From Acidobacteriota bacterium (GTDB taxonomy: Bacteria; Acidobacteriota; Terriglobia; Acidiferrales; UBA7541), in assembly GCA_013287135.1 (NCBI GenBank), contig JABDEK010000020.1, positions 1 to 51,945 on the forward strand: a stretch of DNA of 51,945 bases. Reading direction: 5' to 3'. Made by a program: the position numbers and the translations under genes. This document shows, in pieces, positions 1 through 7,753 of the stretch (its first letter is position 1; each line of letters opens with the position of its first letter). The notes beneath the pieces are model-generated. The model ran no database searches, was not told the DNA's origin, and worked only from the letters and a program-made list of their open reading frames with translations.

Positions 1-11
1 AGCGAACCCTA

Positions 12-845
12 GTGAACGCCACTGAACTGTTGAAGCCTGCGAATGCCGAGGAAGCAGCCTCGCTCGATAAAATTGATTTGAAACGCCTTCCGCAGCACGT
101 CGCCGTTATCATGGATGGCAACGGCCGCTGGGCTCAGCGCCGCCATTTGCCACGCATCGCCGGCCATCGCGCCGGGGTAAAAGCCGCGCGAGAAATCATC
201 GAAAGCTGCGCCCGCCTGAGGCTTTCTTACCTCACCCTGTATGCGTTCTCGCTAGAAAACTGGCGCCGACCCCAAGCCGAAGTGGATTTCTTGATGCGTC
301 TCCTCCGCGAATATCTAAAACGCGAGCTTCCTACCATCCACAAAAATAATATTCGCCTCCTCGTAATAGGACGCTCCGAGCAGCTTCCCGAAGCCGTACG
401 CAAAGACATCGAGCAGGGCATGCGCATGACCGCCCGCAACACGGGCATGAAGCTTGTCGTCGCCCTGAATTACGGCGGACGCGCCGAGCTCGTGGACGCA
501 TTCAACGCCATGCTCGAACAGGTCCGCTCGAATGGTATGTCCGCTTTCCAGGCCGACGAGCAAACCGTCTCCGAGCATCTCTACACTGCCGGCCTTCCCG
601 ATCCTGACCTGCTTATCCGTACCAGCGGGGAAATGCGCGTCAGTAATTTTCTTCTTTGGCAAATTGCCTATGCCGAAATTTACGTCACCGAAACGCTCTG
701 GCCCGATTTTTCGCGCGCGCGTCTTCTTGAAGCTCTCGTTGACTTTCAAAAACGCGAACGCCGCTACGGCGGATTGAACGCTTCCCAGGAACCCGCCACA
801 CCATCCAAATCCACCAAACGCTCCCGCTGGACGGGACGAGGCTAG
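12..845 (+). CDS. uppS: Isoprenyl transferase (undecaprenyl diphosphate synthase)
   Basis: Cytosolic cis-prenyltransferase that condenses isopentenyl diphosphate onto farnesyl diphosphate to make undecaprenyl diphosphate, the lipid carrier for peptidoglycan and other wall polymers. Seen: the family N-terminal motif HVAVIMDGNGRWA at about residues 29-41, with the Mg/diphosphate-binding Asp at residue 35; the LYAFSLENW block; and the C-terminal signature LPDPDLLIRTSGEMRVSNF followed by WQIAYAE. Length (277 aa) is slightly above the usual 240-260 because of a basic, low-complexity tail. The start used is GTG, but the frame stays open to the left edge of the window, so the true start may lie outside. 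It is separated by 6 bases from cdsA and is probably co-transcribed with it. Identification is secure; only the exact start is uncertain. Confidence 0.95.
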   Translation: MNATELLKPANAEEAASLDKIDLKRLPQHVAVIMDGNGRWAQRRHLPRIAGHRAGVKAAREIIESCARLRLSYLTLYAFSLENWRRPQAEVDFLMRLLREYLKRELPTIHKNNIRLLVIGRSEQLPEAVRKDIEQGMRMTARNTGMKLVVALNYGGRAELVDAFNAMLEQVRSNGMSAFQADEQTVSEHLYTAGLPDPDLLIRTSGEMRVSNFLLWQIAYAEIYVTETLWPDFSRARLLEALVDFQKRERRYGGLNASQEPATPSKSTKRSRWTGRG

Positions 846-851
846 CGCCGA

Positions 852-1712
852 ATGCTCCTGCGCATTCTCACCGCCCTGGTCCTCATTCCCATTGTGGTCG
901 CCCTGGTCTGGTGGGGGCCGCACGCTCTTCTCGCCGGTCTGGCCGGTATTGTCACCATTCTTGCGCTCGTAGAATTCTTCACACTCGGCAATCGCGTCGG
1001 TCTTCGTGCTTATCAAAAATGGACTCTCGTCTGCGTCGCCGGGTTGTTCTACGCGCAATATTCGCAGGAATTTGTCGAAACCCATGCGATTGGCGAAGGA
1101 ATTTCGCTGGTTCGCAGCGCGCAAGGCGGCGTTCTCTCCGTTGAAGCAATCCTGCTAGTCTTCGTTTTCGGCTGCGTCTGCCTTGGACTTCTTACCCGCC
1201 GCGCTCTGCACGAAGTACTTCCTTCCATTTCCATCAGCGCCGCAGGCCTCCTATTCGTCGCAATTCCGTTCAGCTATTTAGTCCGCCTGAACGACATCGC
1301 GCCCGCCGGCCGCCAACTGGTTCTCTTCACCCTCTGCATAATTTGGGCTGGTGACATGCTCGCGTATTTCGTAGGCCGCGGTTTTGGACGCGTCCCCATG
1401 GCGCCCGCGCTCAGCCCCAAGAAAACCTGGGAAGGCGCGCTAGGTAACATCCTCGGCTCGCTGTTAGTTGCAGTCGTGTTCGCGCGCTGGATGCAGGTTG
1501 ACGTAGTCACCCTGATGGTTATCGCCGGAGTCGCAAATATCGCCGGACAAGCCGGCGACCTGATCGAATCAGCCTACAAACGCGCCGCGGCAGTAAAAGA
1601 CTCCGGTAAACTTCTGCCCGGCCACGGCGGCGTCCTGGACCGTATGGACAGCCTGATCCTGGCCGCTCCCGTCGTCTGGATCCTGTATGAATGGCTAGGA
1701 AAGCCCGGCTAG
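852..1712 (+). CDS. cdsA: Phosphatidate cytidylyltransferase (CDP-diglyceride synthase)
   Basis: Integral membrane enzyme that converts phosphatidic acid and CTP to CDP-diacylglycerol, the branch point of phospholipid synthesis. Seen: several hydrophobic segments from the N-terminus on (LVLIPIVVALVWW and others, about eight in all), the SPKKTWEGALGN block, and a complete family signature near the C-terminus reading SAYKRAAAVKDSGKLLPGHG followed by GVLDRMD. Length (286 aa) is typical. It follows uppS by 6 bases with no room for a promoter, the classical uppS-cdsA pairing. Its last codons and stop (AAGCCCGGCTAG) look like half of the GC palindrome repeats found elsewhere in the window. Confidence 0.95.
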   Translation: MLLRILTALVLIPIVVALVWWGPHALLAGLAGIVTILALVEFFTLGNRVGLRAYQKWTLVCVAGLFYAQYSQEFVETHAIGEGISLVRSAQGGVLSVEAILLVFVFGCVCLGLLTRRALHEVLPSISISAAGLLFVAIPFSYLVRLNDIAPAGRQLVLFTLCIIWAGDMLAYFVGRGFGRVPMAPALSPKKTWEGALGNILGSLLVAVVFARWMQVDVVTLMVIAGVANIAGQAGDLIESAYKRAAAVKDSGKLLPGHGGVLDRMDSLILAAPVVWILYEWLGKPG

Positions 1713-1738
1713 TAAACGCACAGTAGGCTCTTGATTTT

Positions 1739-1760
1739 GTAGCGCCGGCATCCTGCTGGC
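1739..1760. repeat. REP-like palindrome, degenerate copy
   Basis: Reads GTAGCGCCGGCATCCTGCTG then GC. The arms GCCGGC and GCTGGC pair with one G-T. The GTAGCGCCGG head matches the copy at 15800 base for base, so I read it as a decayed member of the same dispersed family. It lies 26 bases after cdsA. Confidence 0.5.
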
Positions 1761-1801
1761 TCAACGGCCTTGAACATTTTACCGCCCAGGTCGATACAGG
1801 G

Positions 1802-1833
1802 CTCCCGAGTCGACGGTTAGTCGAGCTCGGGAG
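1802..1833. other. Strong hairpin in the cdsA-amidase gap
   Basis: CTCCCGAGTCGAC, loop GGTTA, then GTCGA, a one-base bulge G, and CTCGGGAG form a 13-bp stem. No T-run follows, so this is not a classical intrinsic terminator. It could end or stabilise the uppS-cdsA transcript. The rest of the roughly 300-base gap to the amidase shows only the repeat at 1739 and no supported gene. Confidence 0.4.
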
Positions 1834-2016
1834 ATCATCAGTCGAGCCTGGGGAAGAGGCCACGAAGTGGCCGGAATATGTCGCTTGGAGGGACCTGCTG
1901 TCCGCGTGGCGGTCTCAATACTCCGCGGCGGACAGAAACATCTCAAGCGCGGCTACGTCCAAGCAATCTGCGCATCGCAGTCAAGAATCATTAAAGATTT
2001 TTCATCCGGAGCCAAC

Positions 2017-3810
2017 ATGTCAAAATCCCGTCGAGAGTTCTTCACGGAAGCAGCTCTAGCCGTCCTAGCCGTCTCTCTGCCATGCTCCGCCCAGGAACAA
2101 AAACCCGACGCGCCTGCGGGAGCCCCTCCTGCGTTCGGCACGGCAAAACCCGTTGGCCCCGAAGTCTCCTCCGCTACTTTCGCCGAGGCAGAAAAACTCG
2201 TGCAGGTAGAATTCACCGAGCCCGAGCGCGCTCAAGCAGCATTCAGTTGGCGCGTCAGCATGGCGCCACTCTACGAACGCCGCAACGGCCCGCTCAAGGT
2301 CAGCTTAGAGCCGGGACTCGCCCCCTATTCGCAATGGAACCCAATTCTGCCCGGACAGAAAACACTACCCGCGCGCAACCAATTCGTCCGCAGCACGACC
2401 GATCCCGGCCCCCTGCCCACAAAGGACGAAGACATCGCCTTCGCCACCGTCACTCAGCTTTCGCGCTGGGTCGAACAGCGCAAGTTAACCTCCGAGCGCC
2501 TCACAAATCTCTATCTAGATCGCCTGGAAAAATTTAATCCCCAGCTCCGTTGCGCCATCACTATCACTCGCGAATTAGCATTGGCCCAGGCCAAACGCGC
2601 CGACCAGGAAATTGCCGCCGGAAAATACCGCGGCCCGCTCCACGGCATCCCCTGGGGCGGCAAAGATCTTCTGGATACCGCAGGCATACCCACCACCTAC
2701 GGCGCCGAACCTTTCAGAGATCGCATCCCCACAAAAGACGCCGCCGTCGTCACGCGCCTCCACGAAGCCGGCGCAGTTCTAGTAGCAAAGTTAAGTCTCG
2801 GCGCACTAGCCCTGAATGACATTTGGTTCGGCGGCCAAACAATGAATCCGTGGCTACGCGAAGAAGGTTCGTCCGGCTCCAGCGCAGGCCCCGGAGCCGC
2901 CACTGCGGCAGGCTTAGTTGGTTTCTCTATGGGCAGTGAAACCGGGGGCAGCATCGTGTCCCCCTCGATGCGCTGCGGAATCACCGGCTTGCGCCCCACC
3001 TTCGGTCGCGTGGCTCGCACTGGCGCCATGACCCTCTGTTGGTCGCTCGACAAACTCGGCCCCATGGCCCGCAGCGTAGAGGACACTATGCTCGTCCTGC
3101 AAGCCATCTCCGGCCCCGACGCAGGCGATGTCTCAAGCGTCCCCAGCAAACTGGATTTCGACGCCTCAGCCTCAGTTCAAGGCCTGCGTGTCGGCTATTT
3201 TCCAGAATGGATGAAACAAAATCCCGCCACCGATGTGGATCGCGCAGCGCTGGAAACCATAAAGAGAGTCGGCATGCTCCCAATCGAAGTATCCCTCCCA
3301 AATTGGTCCTACGACTCGCTCGACCTCATCCTCTTCGCCGAAGGCGCCGCCTCCTTCGAAGAACTCACCCTAAGCCACGCTAGCGACCAGCTTAAGGTTC
3401 AGACCTTCGACGCCTGGCCCAATCTGTTCCGCCAATCCCGCTTTCTCTCCGCCGTCGATTTCGTCCAAGCCGACCGCATGCGCCGCAAAGTGGCCCAGGA
3501 AATGGCCAGATTGGTCAACTTAGTTGACTTACTTATCGTCCCATCTCTGCGCGACGAAATGCTCACCATCACCAATTTCACCGGACACCCGTCGCTCACC
3601 TTGCGCGCCGGCTTCGTGGAAGTCTCCGAAGCCCGCAGTGACTGGGCCCCCGACCCAAGCCGCCCGCTGCCAAAGTTTTCGCCCCCGCGCCGCGTCCCCC
3701 ACGGCGTAACCCTGATCGGCCGCCTGTTCGACGAAGGCACCGTCGCCACCGCCGGCCTAGCCCTGGAGCGCGCTTTCAACGTATCAACCGAGCGCCCTCC
3801 CGGCTTCTAG
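2017..3810 (+). CDS. Tat-exported amidase-signature family hydrolase
   Basis: Amidase-signature (AS) enzyme, expected to hydrolyse a C-N amide bond; the substrate cannot be told. Seen: a twin-arginine signal MSKSRREFFTEAALAVLAVS ending near SAQ; the catalytic Lys in PWGGKDLLD (about residue 216); the cis-Ser loop EEGSSGSSAG (about 285); and the nucleophile Ser in SETGGSIVSP (about 312), so the Ser-Ser-Lys triad is present. Length 597 aa. An upstream in-frame ATG would add 50 residues, but the Tat signal begins at the start chosen here. About 190 residues precede the AS domain, which is longer than in GatA-type proteins and contains no recognised domain. It is transcribed in the same direction as cdsA and dxr but separated from both by gaps, so it is probably not part of that operon. 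GatA is unlikely because of the export signal. Confidence 0.85.
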   Translation: MSKSRREFFTEAALAVLAVSLPCSAQEQKPDAPAGAPPAFGTAKPVGPEVSSATFAEAEKLVQVEFTEPERAQAAFSWRVSMAPLYERRNGPLKVSLEPGLAPYSQWNPILPGQKTLPARNQFVRSTTDPGPLPTKDEDIAFATVTQLSRWVEQRKLTSERLTNLYLDRLEKFNPQLRCAITITRELALAQAKRADQEIAAGKYRGPLHGIPWGGKDLLDTAGIPTTYGAEPFRDRIPTKDAAVVTRLHEAGAVLVAKLSLGALALNDIWFGGQTMNPWLREEGSSGSSAGPGAATAAGLVGFSMGSETGGSIVSPSMRCGITGLRPTFGRVARTGAMTLCWSLDKLGPMARSVEDTMLVLQAISGPDAGDVSSVPSKLDFDASASVQGLRVGYFPEWMKQNPATDVDRAALETIKRVGMLPIEVSLPNWSYDSLDLILFAEGAASFEELTLSHASDQLKVQTFDAWPNLFRQSRFLSAVDFVQADRMRRKVAQEMARLVNLVDLLIVPSLRDEMLTITNFTGHPSLTLRAGFVEVSEARSDWAPDPSRPLPKFSPPRRVPHGVTLIGRLFDEGTVATAGLALERAFNVSTERPPGF

Positions 3811-3811
3811 G

Positions 3812-3837
3812 GCCGGGGTCTTTAGCCCGGCATCTGG
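3812..3837. repeat. REP-like palindrome at the amidase 3' end
   Basis: GCCGGGGTCTTTAGCCCGGC with trailing ATCTGG: arms GCCGGG and CCCGGC around a TTTAG-containing loop. It starts one base after the amidase stop codon. Same family as the copies at 15800 and 37032. It may also act as a transcript end. Confidence 0.65.
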
Positions 3838-3904
3838 CCTGTGCACCTATGAAACATCACCGCGCATTCGCATATTTGCCCAAACACCCATAAAATAGAG
3901 CCAC

Positions 3905-5092
3905 ATGAAAAAGATCGCGATACTGGGCTCGACCGGTTCCATCGGCCGCCAATGCACCCAGGTAATTGACTCACTTCCAGCAGAATTCCAAGTCGTCTCT
4001 CTAGCCGCCGGCTCAAATATTTCCCTCGTCGCGGAACAAGTAGAGAAATACCACCCGCAATTAGTTTCCGTAGGAACAGAAGCCGGAGCGCGGGAACTTT
4101 GCTCCACTCTAAAGAAAAATCGCACAAGCAAATCCTCTGCCCACTCCGATCCCGAAATACTTTTCGGAGCCGAAGGCATCGAGCGCATAGCCACTCATTC
4201 AGACGTGGAACTGGTTATCTCAGCCGCCGTCGGCGTAGTCGGCCTCCCGGCCACCTACAAGGCCATCGAGCAAGGAAAATCCATCGCGCTGGCCAACAAG
4301 GAAGTTCTCGTAGCCGCCGGCGAAATCGTGATGGCCGCAGTAAAGCGCCACAATGTCGCGCTGCTTCCAGTTGACAGCGAACACAACGCCATCCACCAAT
4401 GCCTGCGCGCCGGCCAAAGAAGCGAAGTAAAACGCCTGGTCCTCACCGCCTCGGGAGGACCGTTTCGCAACACTCCAATCGCGAAGATGAACAAGGCGAC
4501 CCCCCAACAGGCTCTCGCGCATCCAAATTGGAAGATGGGGAATCGTATTACGATTGATTCCGCCACCCTGATGAACAAAGGCTTTGAAGTGATCGAAGCA
4601 TGTTGGCTTTTCGATGTGGGGCTAGATCAGATTCAGGTTGTAATTCATCCCCAGTCCACAATTCATTCAATGGTGGAATTTGTGGATGGTTCAATTCTGG
4701 CACAGCTTGGAGCAACGGACATGCGCATGCCCATTCGTTATGCGCTAACCTATCCGGAGCGGGCCCCGTCGAATGATTGTGCCCTCGATTGGTCCACTTT
4801 GCGCAAGCTTGAATTCGACGAAGTTCCGACCCGAAAATTTCCGTGCCTGGCACTGGCAAAAGCAGCGTTGAAACAAGGCGGCCCGCTGCCGTGCGCATTG
4901 AATGCGGCCGACGAAATCGCCGTGGCAGCGTTTCTTGGCGGCACGCTGTCGTTTCCCGGCATCGCCGCTGTAATCGAAGGCGTGCTCGAACGTATGCCGC
5001 GTTGCGCGTTCAATAAAATTGACGACGTGCTGGCCGCCGACGCCCAAGCGCGACGGCTTGCGCGGGAAGAAGCCGGGCGCAGGAAAAATTAA
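3905..5092 (+). CDS. dxr: 1-deoxy-D-xylulose 5-phosphate reductoisomerase
   Basis: Second enzyme of the MEP isoprenoid pathway; rearranges and reduces DXP to 2-C-methyl-D-erythritol 4-phosphate with NADPH. Seen: N-terminal NADPH-binding motif MKKIAILGSTGSIGRQ; the LANKEVLVAAGE block; the metal-binding region VDSEHNAIHQCL; ASGGPFRN; and the substrate-loop region HPNWKMGNRITIDSATLMNK. Length 395 aa is normal. The pathway feeds uppS at the left of the window, and the gene precedes rseP by 13 bases, the order common in bacteria. A short AT-richer stretch (CATAAAAT) lies just upstream, but no clear -35 was seen. Confidence 0.97.
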   Translation: MKKIAILGSTGSIGRQCTQVIDSLPAEFQVVSLAAGSNISLVAEQVEKYHPQLVSVGTEAGARELCSTLKKNRTSKSSAHSDPEILFGAEGIERIATHSDVELVISAAVGVVGLPATYKAIEQGKSIALANKEVLVAAGEIVMAAVKRHNVALLPVDSEHNAIHQCLRAGQRSEVKRLVLTASGGPFRNTPIAKMNKATPQQALAHPNWKMGNRITIDSATLMNKGFEVIEACWLFDVGLDQIQVVIHPQSTIHSMVEFVDGSILAQLGATDMRMPIRYALTYPERAPSNDCALDWSTLRKLEFDEVPTRKFPCLALAKAALKQGGPLPCALNAADEIAVAAFLGGTLSFPGIAAVIEGVLERMPRCAFNKIDDVLAADAQARRLAREEAGRRKN

Positions 5093-5105
5093 ACTTGAGG
5101 CAATA

Positions 5106-6452
5106 ATGGCAAATTTTCACAACGCGCTGGTTGCAATCGTTTCGGTCACTCTCGTTCTGGGCATCGTTATATTCGTGCATGAGTGGGGACACTTCATTGC
5201 CGCAAAACTGTCTGGCATTCGCGTGGATGTATTTTCCTTCGGTTTCGGCCCGCGCGTTTTCGGAGTAAAGCGCGGCGACACGGATTACCGCCTCAGCGCT
5301 CTGCCTTTCGGCGGCTACGTACGAATGGCCGGCGACAATCCGGTGGAAGAGCGTACCGGCGCCGACTACGAGTTTCTTTCCAAACCTCGTTGGGTCCGCA
5401 TGATCATCGCAATAGCCGGCCCCCTAATGAACATCCTTCTTGCCTTCGTTCTGTTCTGGGGAATTTTCTGGCTGGTTGGCCTTCAGTCGGACTCCTATCT
5501 GCGAACGCCTGCGCAGGTGGCCGCAATCCCGCAAAAAGAATCGGGCGCTTCAGGCGTCCAGCCCGGCGATCGCATCGACGCGGTGAACAGCGTTGAAACT
5601 CCCACCTGGGATAAAGTCCTCACGCAACTTGAAAATGTAAAACCAAACGACTCGGTCACCCTGAAAGTTGACCGCGACGGCGCCGAGCAAACGCTCAACG
5701 CCAAGGTCCCGCCAGGCGCAAGCGATCTGGATGAACTCATCGGTTATCCGCTGACTCCTGCGATTGTGGACGAAATCGGAATCGGCACGCCCGCTGAAAA
5801 AGCCGGGTTGAAAGCCGGCGATAAAATCGTCGCGATAAACGGGAAACCCATTGTCACCTGGCAACAGTTAGTCGAAGTTGTTCGCAACTCCAACGGTCAC
5901 TCCGTGCAATTTACCGTGCAGCGCGACGGCCAAACTTTGAACTTCAACATCACGCCCGTTCAAGGCATGGACGCGGACGGCGGCATGGTCTGGCAAGTCG
6001 GCGTCGCGCGCCAAGTTCAAGCAAATTACCAACGGCAGCCCTTTTTTCTAGCTGCGAAAGAAGCCGGACTTCAAACCGTATCGGGCATGAAGCAAATTGG
6101 CGAAGTTCTGGCGGGCCTTTTTACCGGCCGCGTGAAACTGGGCCAATTGCAGAGCGTCGTCGGGATAGCCCGCCAATCCGGCCGCGCAGCCAAGCGTGGT
6201 CCTGTTGACCTGATCGTTCTGACCGCCGTGATCAGCTTGAACCTCGGCCTGCTAAATCTGCTGCCCATTCCCATCCTGGATGGTGGCCATGTTCTCATGC
6301 TGCTCATCGAGGGATCTCTGCGCCGCGATCTGAGCATCGCGGTGAAAGAACGTTTCGTCCAAGTAGGCTTGGTTTTCCTGCTAGGCATCTTCGCCTTTGT
6401 AATGTACAGCGACATTTTCAAGCTGATTCAAAGCCAAAATATTCACCCATAG
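5106..6452 (+). CDS. rseP: RIP metalloprotease RseP (site-2 protease)
   Basis: Inner-membrane zinc protease that cleaves transmembrane anti-sigma factors and remnant signal peptides. Seen: zinc motif HEWGH at residues 25-29 in the first membrane segment; the GFGPRVFG and LPFGGYVRMAG blocks; two PDZ domains (about 115-195 and 200-290; LDELIGYPLTPAIVDEIGIG marks the second); and the second metal ligand motif NLLPIPILDGGHVL near residue 400, followed by a last membrane helix. The start is fixed by a TTGAGG ribosome site five bases upstream; a longer in-frame start inside dxr is not needed. 448 aa. Two tandem PDZ domains match the enterobacterial-type layout. Confidence 0.95.
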   Translation: MANFHNALVAIVSVTLVLGIVIFVHEWGHFIAAKLSGIRVDVFSFGFGPRVFGVKRGDTDYRLSALPFGGYVRMAGDNPVEERTGADYEFLSKPRWVRMIIAIAGPLMNILLAFVLFWGIFWLVGLQSDSYLRTPAQVAAIPQKESGASGVQPGDRIDAVNSVETPTWDKVLTQLENVKPNDSVTLKVDRDGAEQTLNAKVPPGASDLDELIGYPLTPAIVDEIGIGTPAEKAGLKAGDKIVAINGKPIVTWQQLVEVVRNSNGHSVQFTVQRDGQTLNFNITPVQGMDADGGMVWQVGVARQVQANYQRQPFFLAAKEAGLQTVSGMKQIGEVLAGLFTGRVKLGQLQSVVGIARQSGRAAKRGPVDLIVLTAVISLNLGLLNLLPIPILDGGHVLMLLIEGSLRRDLSIAVKERFVQVGLVFLLGIFAFVMYSDIFKLIQSQNIHP

Positions 6453-6462
6453 CGAGACACTT

Positions 6463-6759
6463 ATGGACGGAATTGTCACCGTAATTGCGCATATCCGCGC
6501 GAAGCCGGGCCAGGAATCTCGCGTCCGGCAAGTTTTAGAAAAATTGCTGGTTCCCACACGCGCCGAAGCCGGCTGCATTAACTACGATCTGCACCAATCG
6601 CAGACAGATCCTATTCTCTTCGTGTTTTACGAAAACTGGAAAAGCGAAGCGGATTTGGAAGCGCATGCGCGCTCAGTCCACATTCAATCCTTCAGAAAGC
6701 TGGCGGACGAAATCCTTGCCGAGTCCGTAGAAATCACGAAGTGGAAAGCCATACCCTAA
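6463..6759 (+). CDS. Antibiotic biosynthesis monooxygenase (ABM/YgiN-like) family protein
   Basis: Small dimeric alpha/beta-barrel protein of the putative quinol monooxygenase group; no substrate can be assigned. Seen: an opening VTVIAHIRAKPGQESRV, the CINYDLHQSQTDP strand, FVFYENWKSEADLEAHA, and a C-terminal half with HIQSFRKLADEIL, all typical of ABM proteins. 98 aa is the usual length. It begins 10 bases after rseP, so it is probably co-transcribed. The secreted protein at 24575 resembles a duplicated form of this fold. Confidence 0.85.
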   Translation: MDGIVTVIAHIRAKPGQESRVRQVLEKLLVPTRAEAGCINYDLHQSQTDPILFVFYENWKSEADLEAHARSVHIQSFRKLADEILAESVEITKWKAIP

Positions 6760-6801
6760 CTTCGCAGACAGCTTCATCACCCGTTCCCTCGCGTGCGATT
6801 T

Positions 6802-6810
6802 TGGTATAAT
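6802..6810 (+). promoter_or_regulatory. Extended -10 promoter of the Fur-family gene
   Basis: TGGTATAAT is a perfect extended -10 (TGnTATAAT). The -35 region 17 bases upstream (CGTTCC) is poor, as is usual with extended -10 promoters. The first in-frame ATG overlaps the last bases of this box, so transcription should begin after it. This rules that ATG out as the start in this transcript. The same 12 bases TGGTATAATGTC occur at the erpA-like gene. Confidence 0.6.
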
Positions 6811-6823
6811 GTCAGCTAGTCCA

Positions 6824-7324
6824 ATGTCCGCCACCCCCGCACATCGTGTATCCACCGGCGAACGCATCAATCACGAAGCGCCCGGCCGTCTCCAAAGCGA
6901 ACTCGGAGCGCGCGGCATCCGTCTTACGCGTCAGCGTCGAGTCCTCTTACAAGTGATGGAGACCGCCCGCCGTCATTTGGACGCGGGCGAAATTCTCGAG
7001 CGTGCCCAGAAAATGGATGCCGGAATCACGCGCGTCACCGTGTATCGCACAATCGATCTTTTGAAACGCCACGGATTGATCGACGAGCTTGACCTTCTCC
7101 ACCTCCGCGGCGACCGTCATTTCTACGAAAGCCACGGCCCGCGCGACCACATTCACGTGGCTTGTATGGGATGCGGAAAAGTTCGCGAATTTGAAAGCGA
7201 GCTCTACGAAGAATTGAAGCGCCAAATTTCTCACGACTGTGGAATTGAAATCAGCGTGTCGCGCACGGAAGTAGGCGGCCTATGTCTCGACTGTCGTAAG
7301 CGCCGCACATCCGCAAGCAGCTAA
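6824..7324 (+). CDS. Fur-family metal-dependent transcriptional regulator
   Basis: DNA-binding repressor of the Fur/Zur/PerR superfamily. Seen: N-terminal winged helix (IRLTRQRRVLLQVMETARRH then GITRVTVYRTIDLLKRHGLI), dimerisation domain with regulatory-metal ligands in HFYESHGPRDHIHVACMGC, and two structural zinc pairs CMGC and CLDC. The sensed metal cannot be settled from sequence. The start is placed at the second in-frame ATG, because the first lies inside the -10 box; this leaves a 5' leader of only a few bases, so the message may be near-leaderless. 166 aa with a roughly 30-residue polar N-terminal extension. Confidence 0.88.
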   Translation: MSATPAHRVSTGERINHEAPGRLQSELGARGIRLTRQRRVLLQVMETARRHLDAGEILERAQKMDAGITRVTVYRTIDLLKRHGLIDELDLLHLRGDRHFYESHGPRDHIHVACMGCGKVREFESELYEELKRQISHDCGIEISVSRTEVGGLCLDCRKRRTSASS

Positions 7325-7434
7325 AAGTATTGCCCGGTTTTTCTGTATCTTCTGTTCCGCCTCTCGAACGAATACATCACATTTCCTAATCAGCCGCTTC
7401 CAAAAACGACCGGTTATATTAAGCTGTGTGCATT

Positions 7435-7524
7435 GTGACGAAGCCTTTGCTCTTTGCTCTGTGTGTTGTGTTTGCATTCGCCGGTCAGAGCGCGCAGAGC
7501 TCCAGGCGGAGGATGACCCCGTAG
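7435..7524 (+). pseudogene. Possible relic: signal-peptide-like 29-codon frame
   Basis: A GTG-initiated frame reads VTKPLLFALCVVFAFAGQSA and then QSSRRRMTP before TAG. It looks like a Sec signal peptide with its mature part lost or out of frame. No ribosome site was seen. It is the only protein-like signal in the 430-base gap between the Fur-family gene and ggt; the rest of that gap shows nothing I can support. Confidence 0.2.
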
Positions 7525-7753
7525 ACAACATAAACCATTCACTGGTTTACTATATTGCGCTGATTTGTATGCGCATGGCGGCCACGCATTCGGGCTGCGG
7601 CGCATGAAGTTACCAATTGCGGAGTGGCCTCAATTAGTGGAGATTTGGCTGGTAACCATCGGAATGATTCCGCAGTGATTCGATTTGCGGCCCAAATAAA
7701 AACTTGAAAACACTGGCTATCAATCCCGATTGGATCAAAATGAGTCAGCGCCA

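Noticed and set aside
1802..1833. Classical intrinsic terminator
   Set aside because: The stem is strong but no T-run follows; kept as a hairpin of unknown role.
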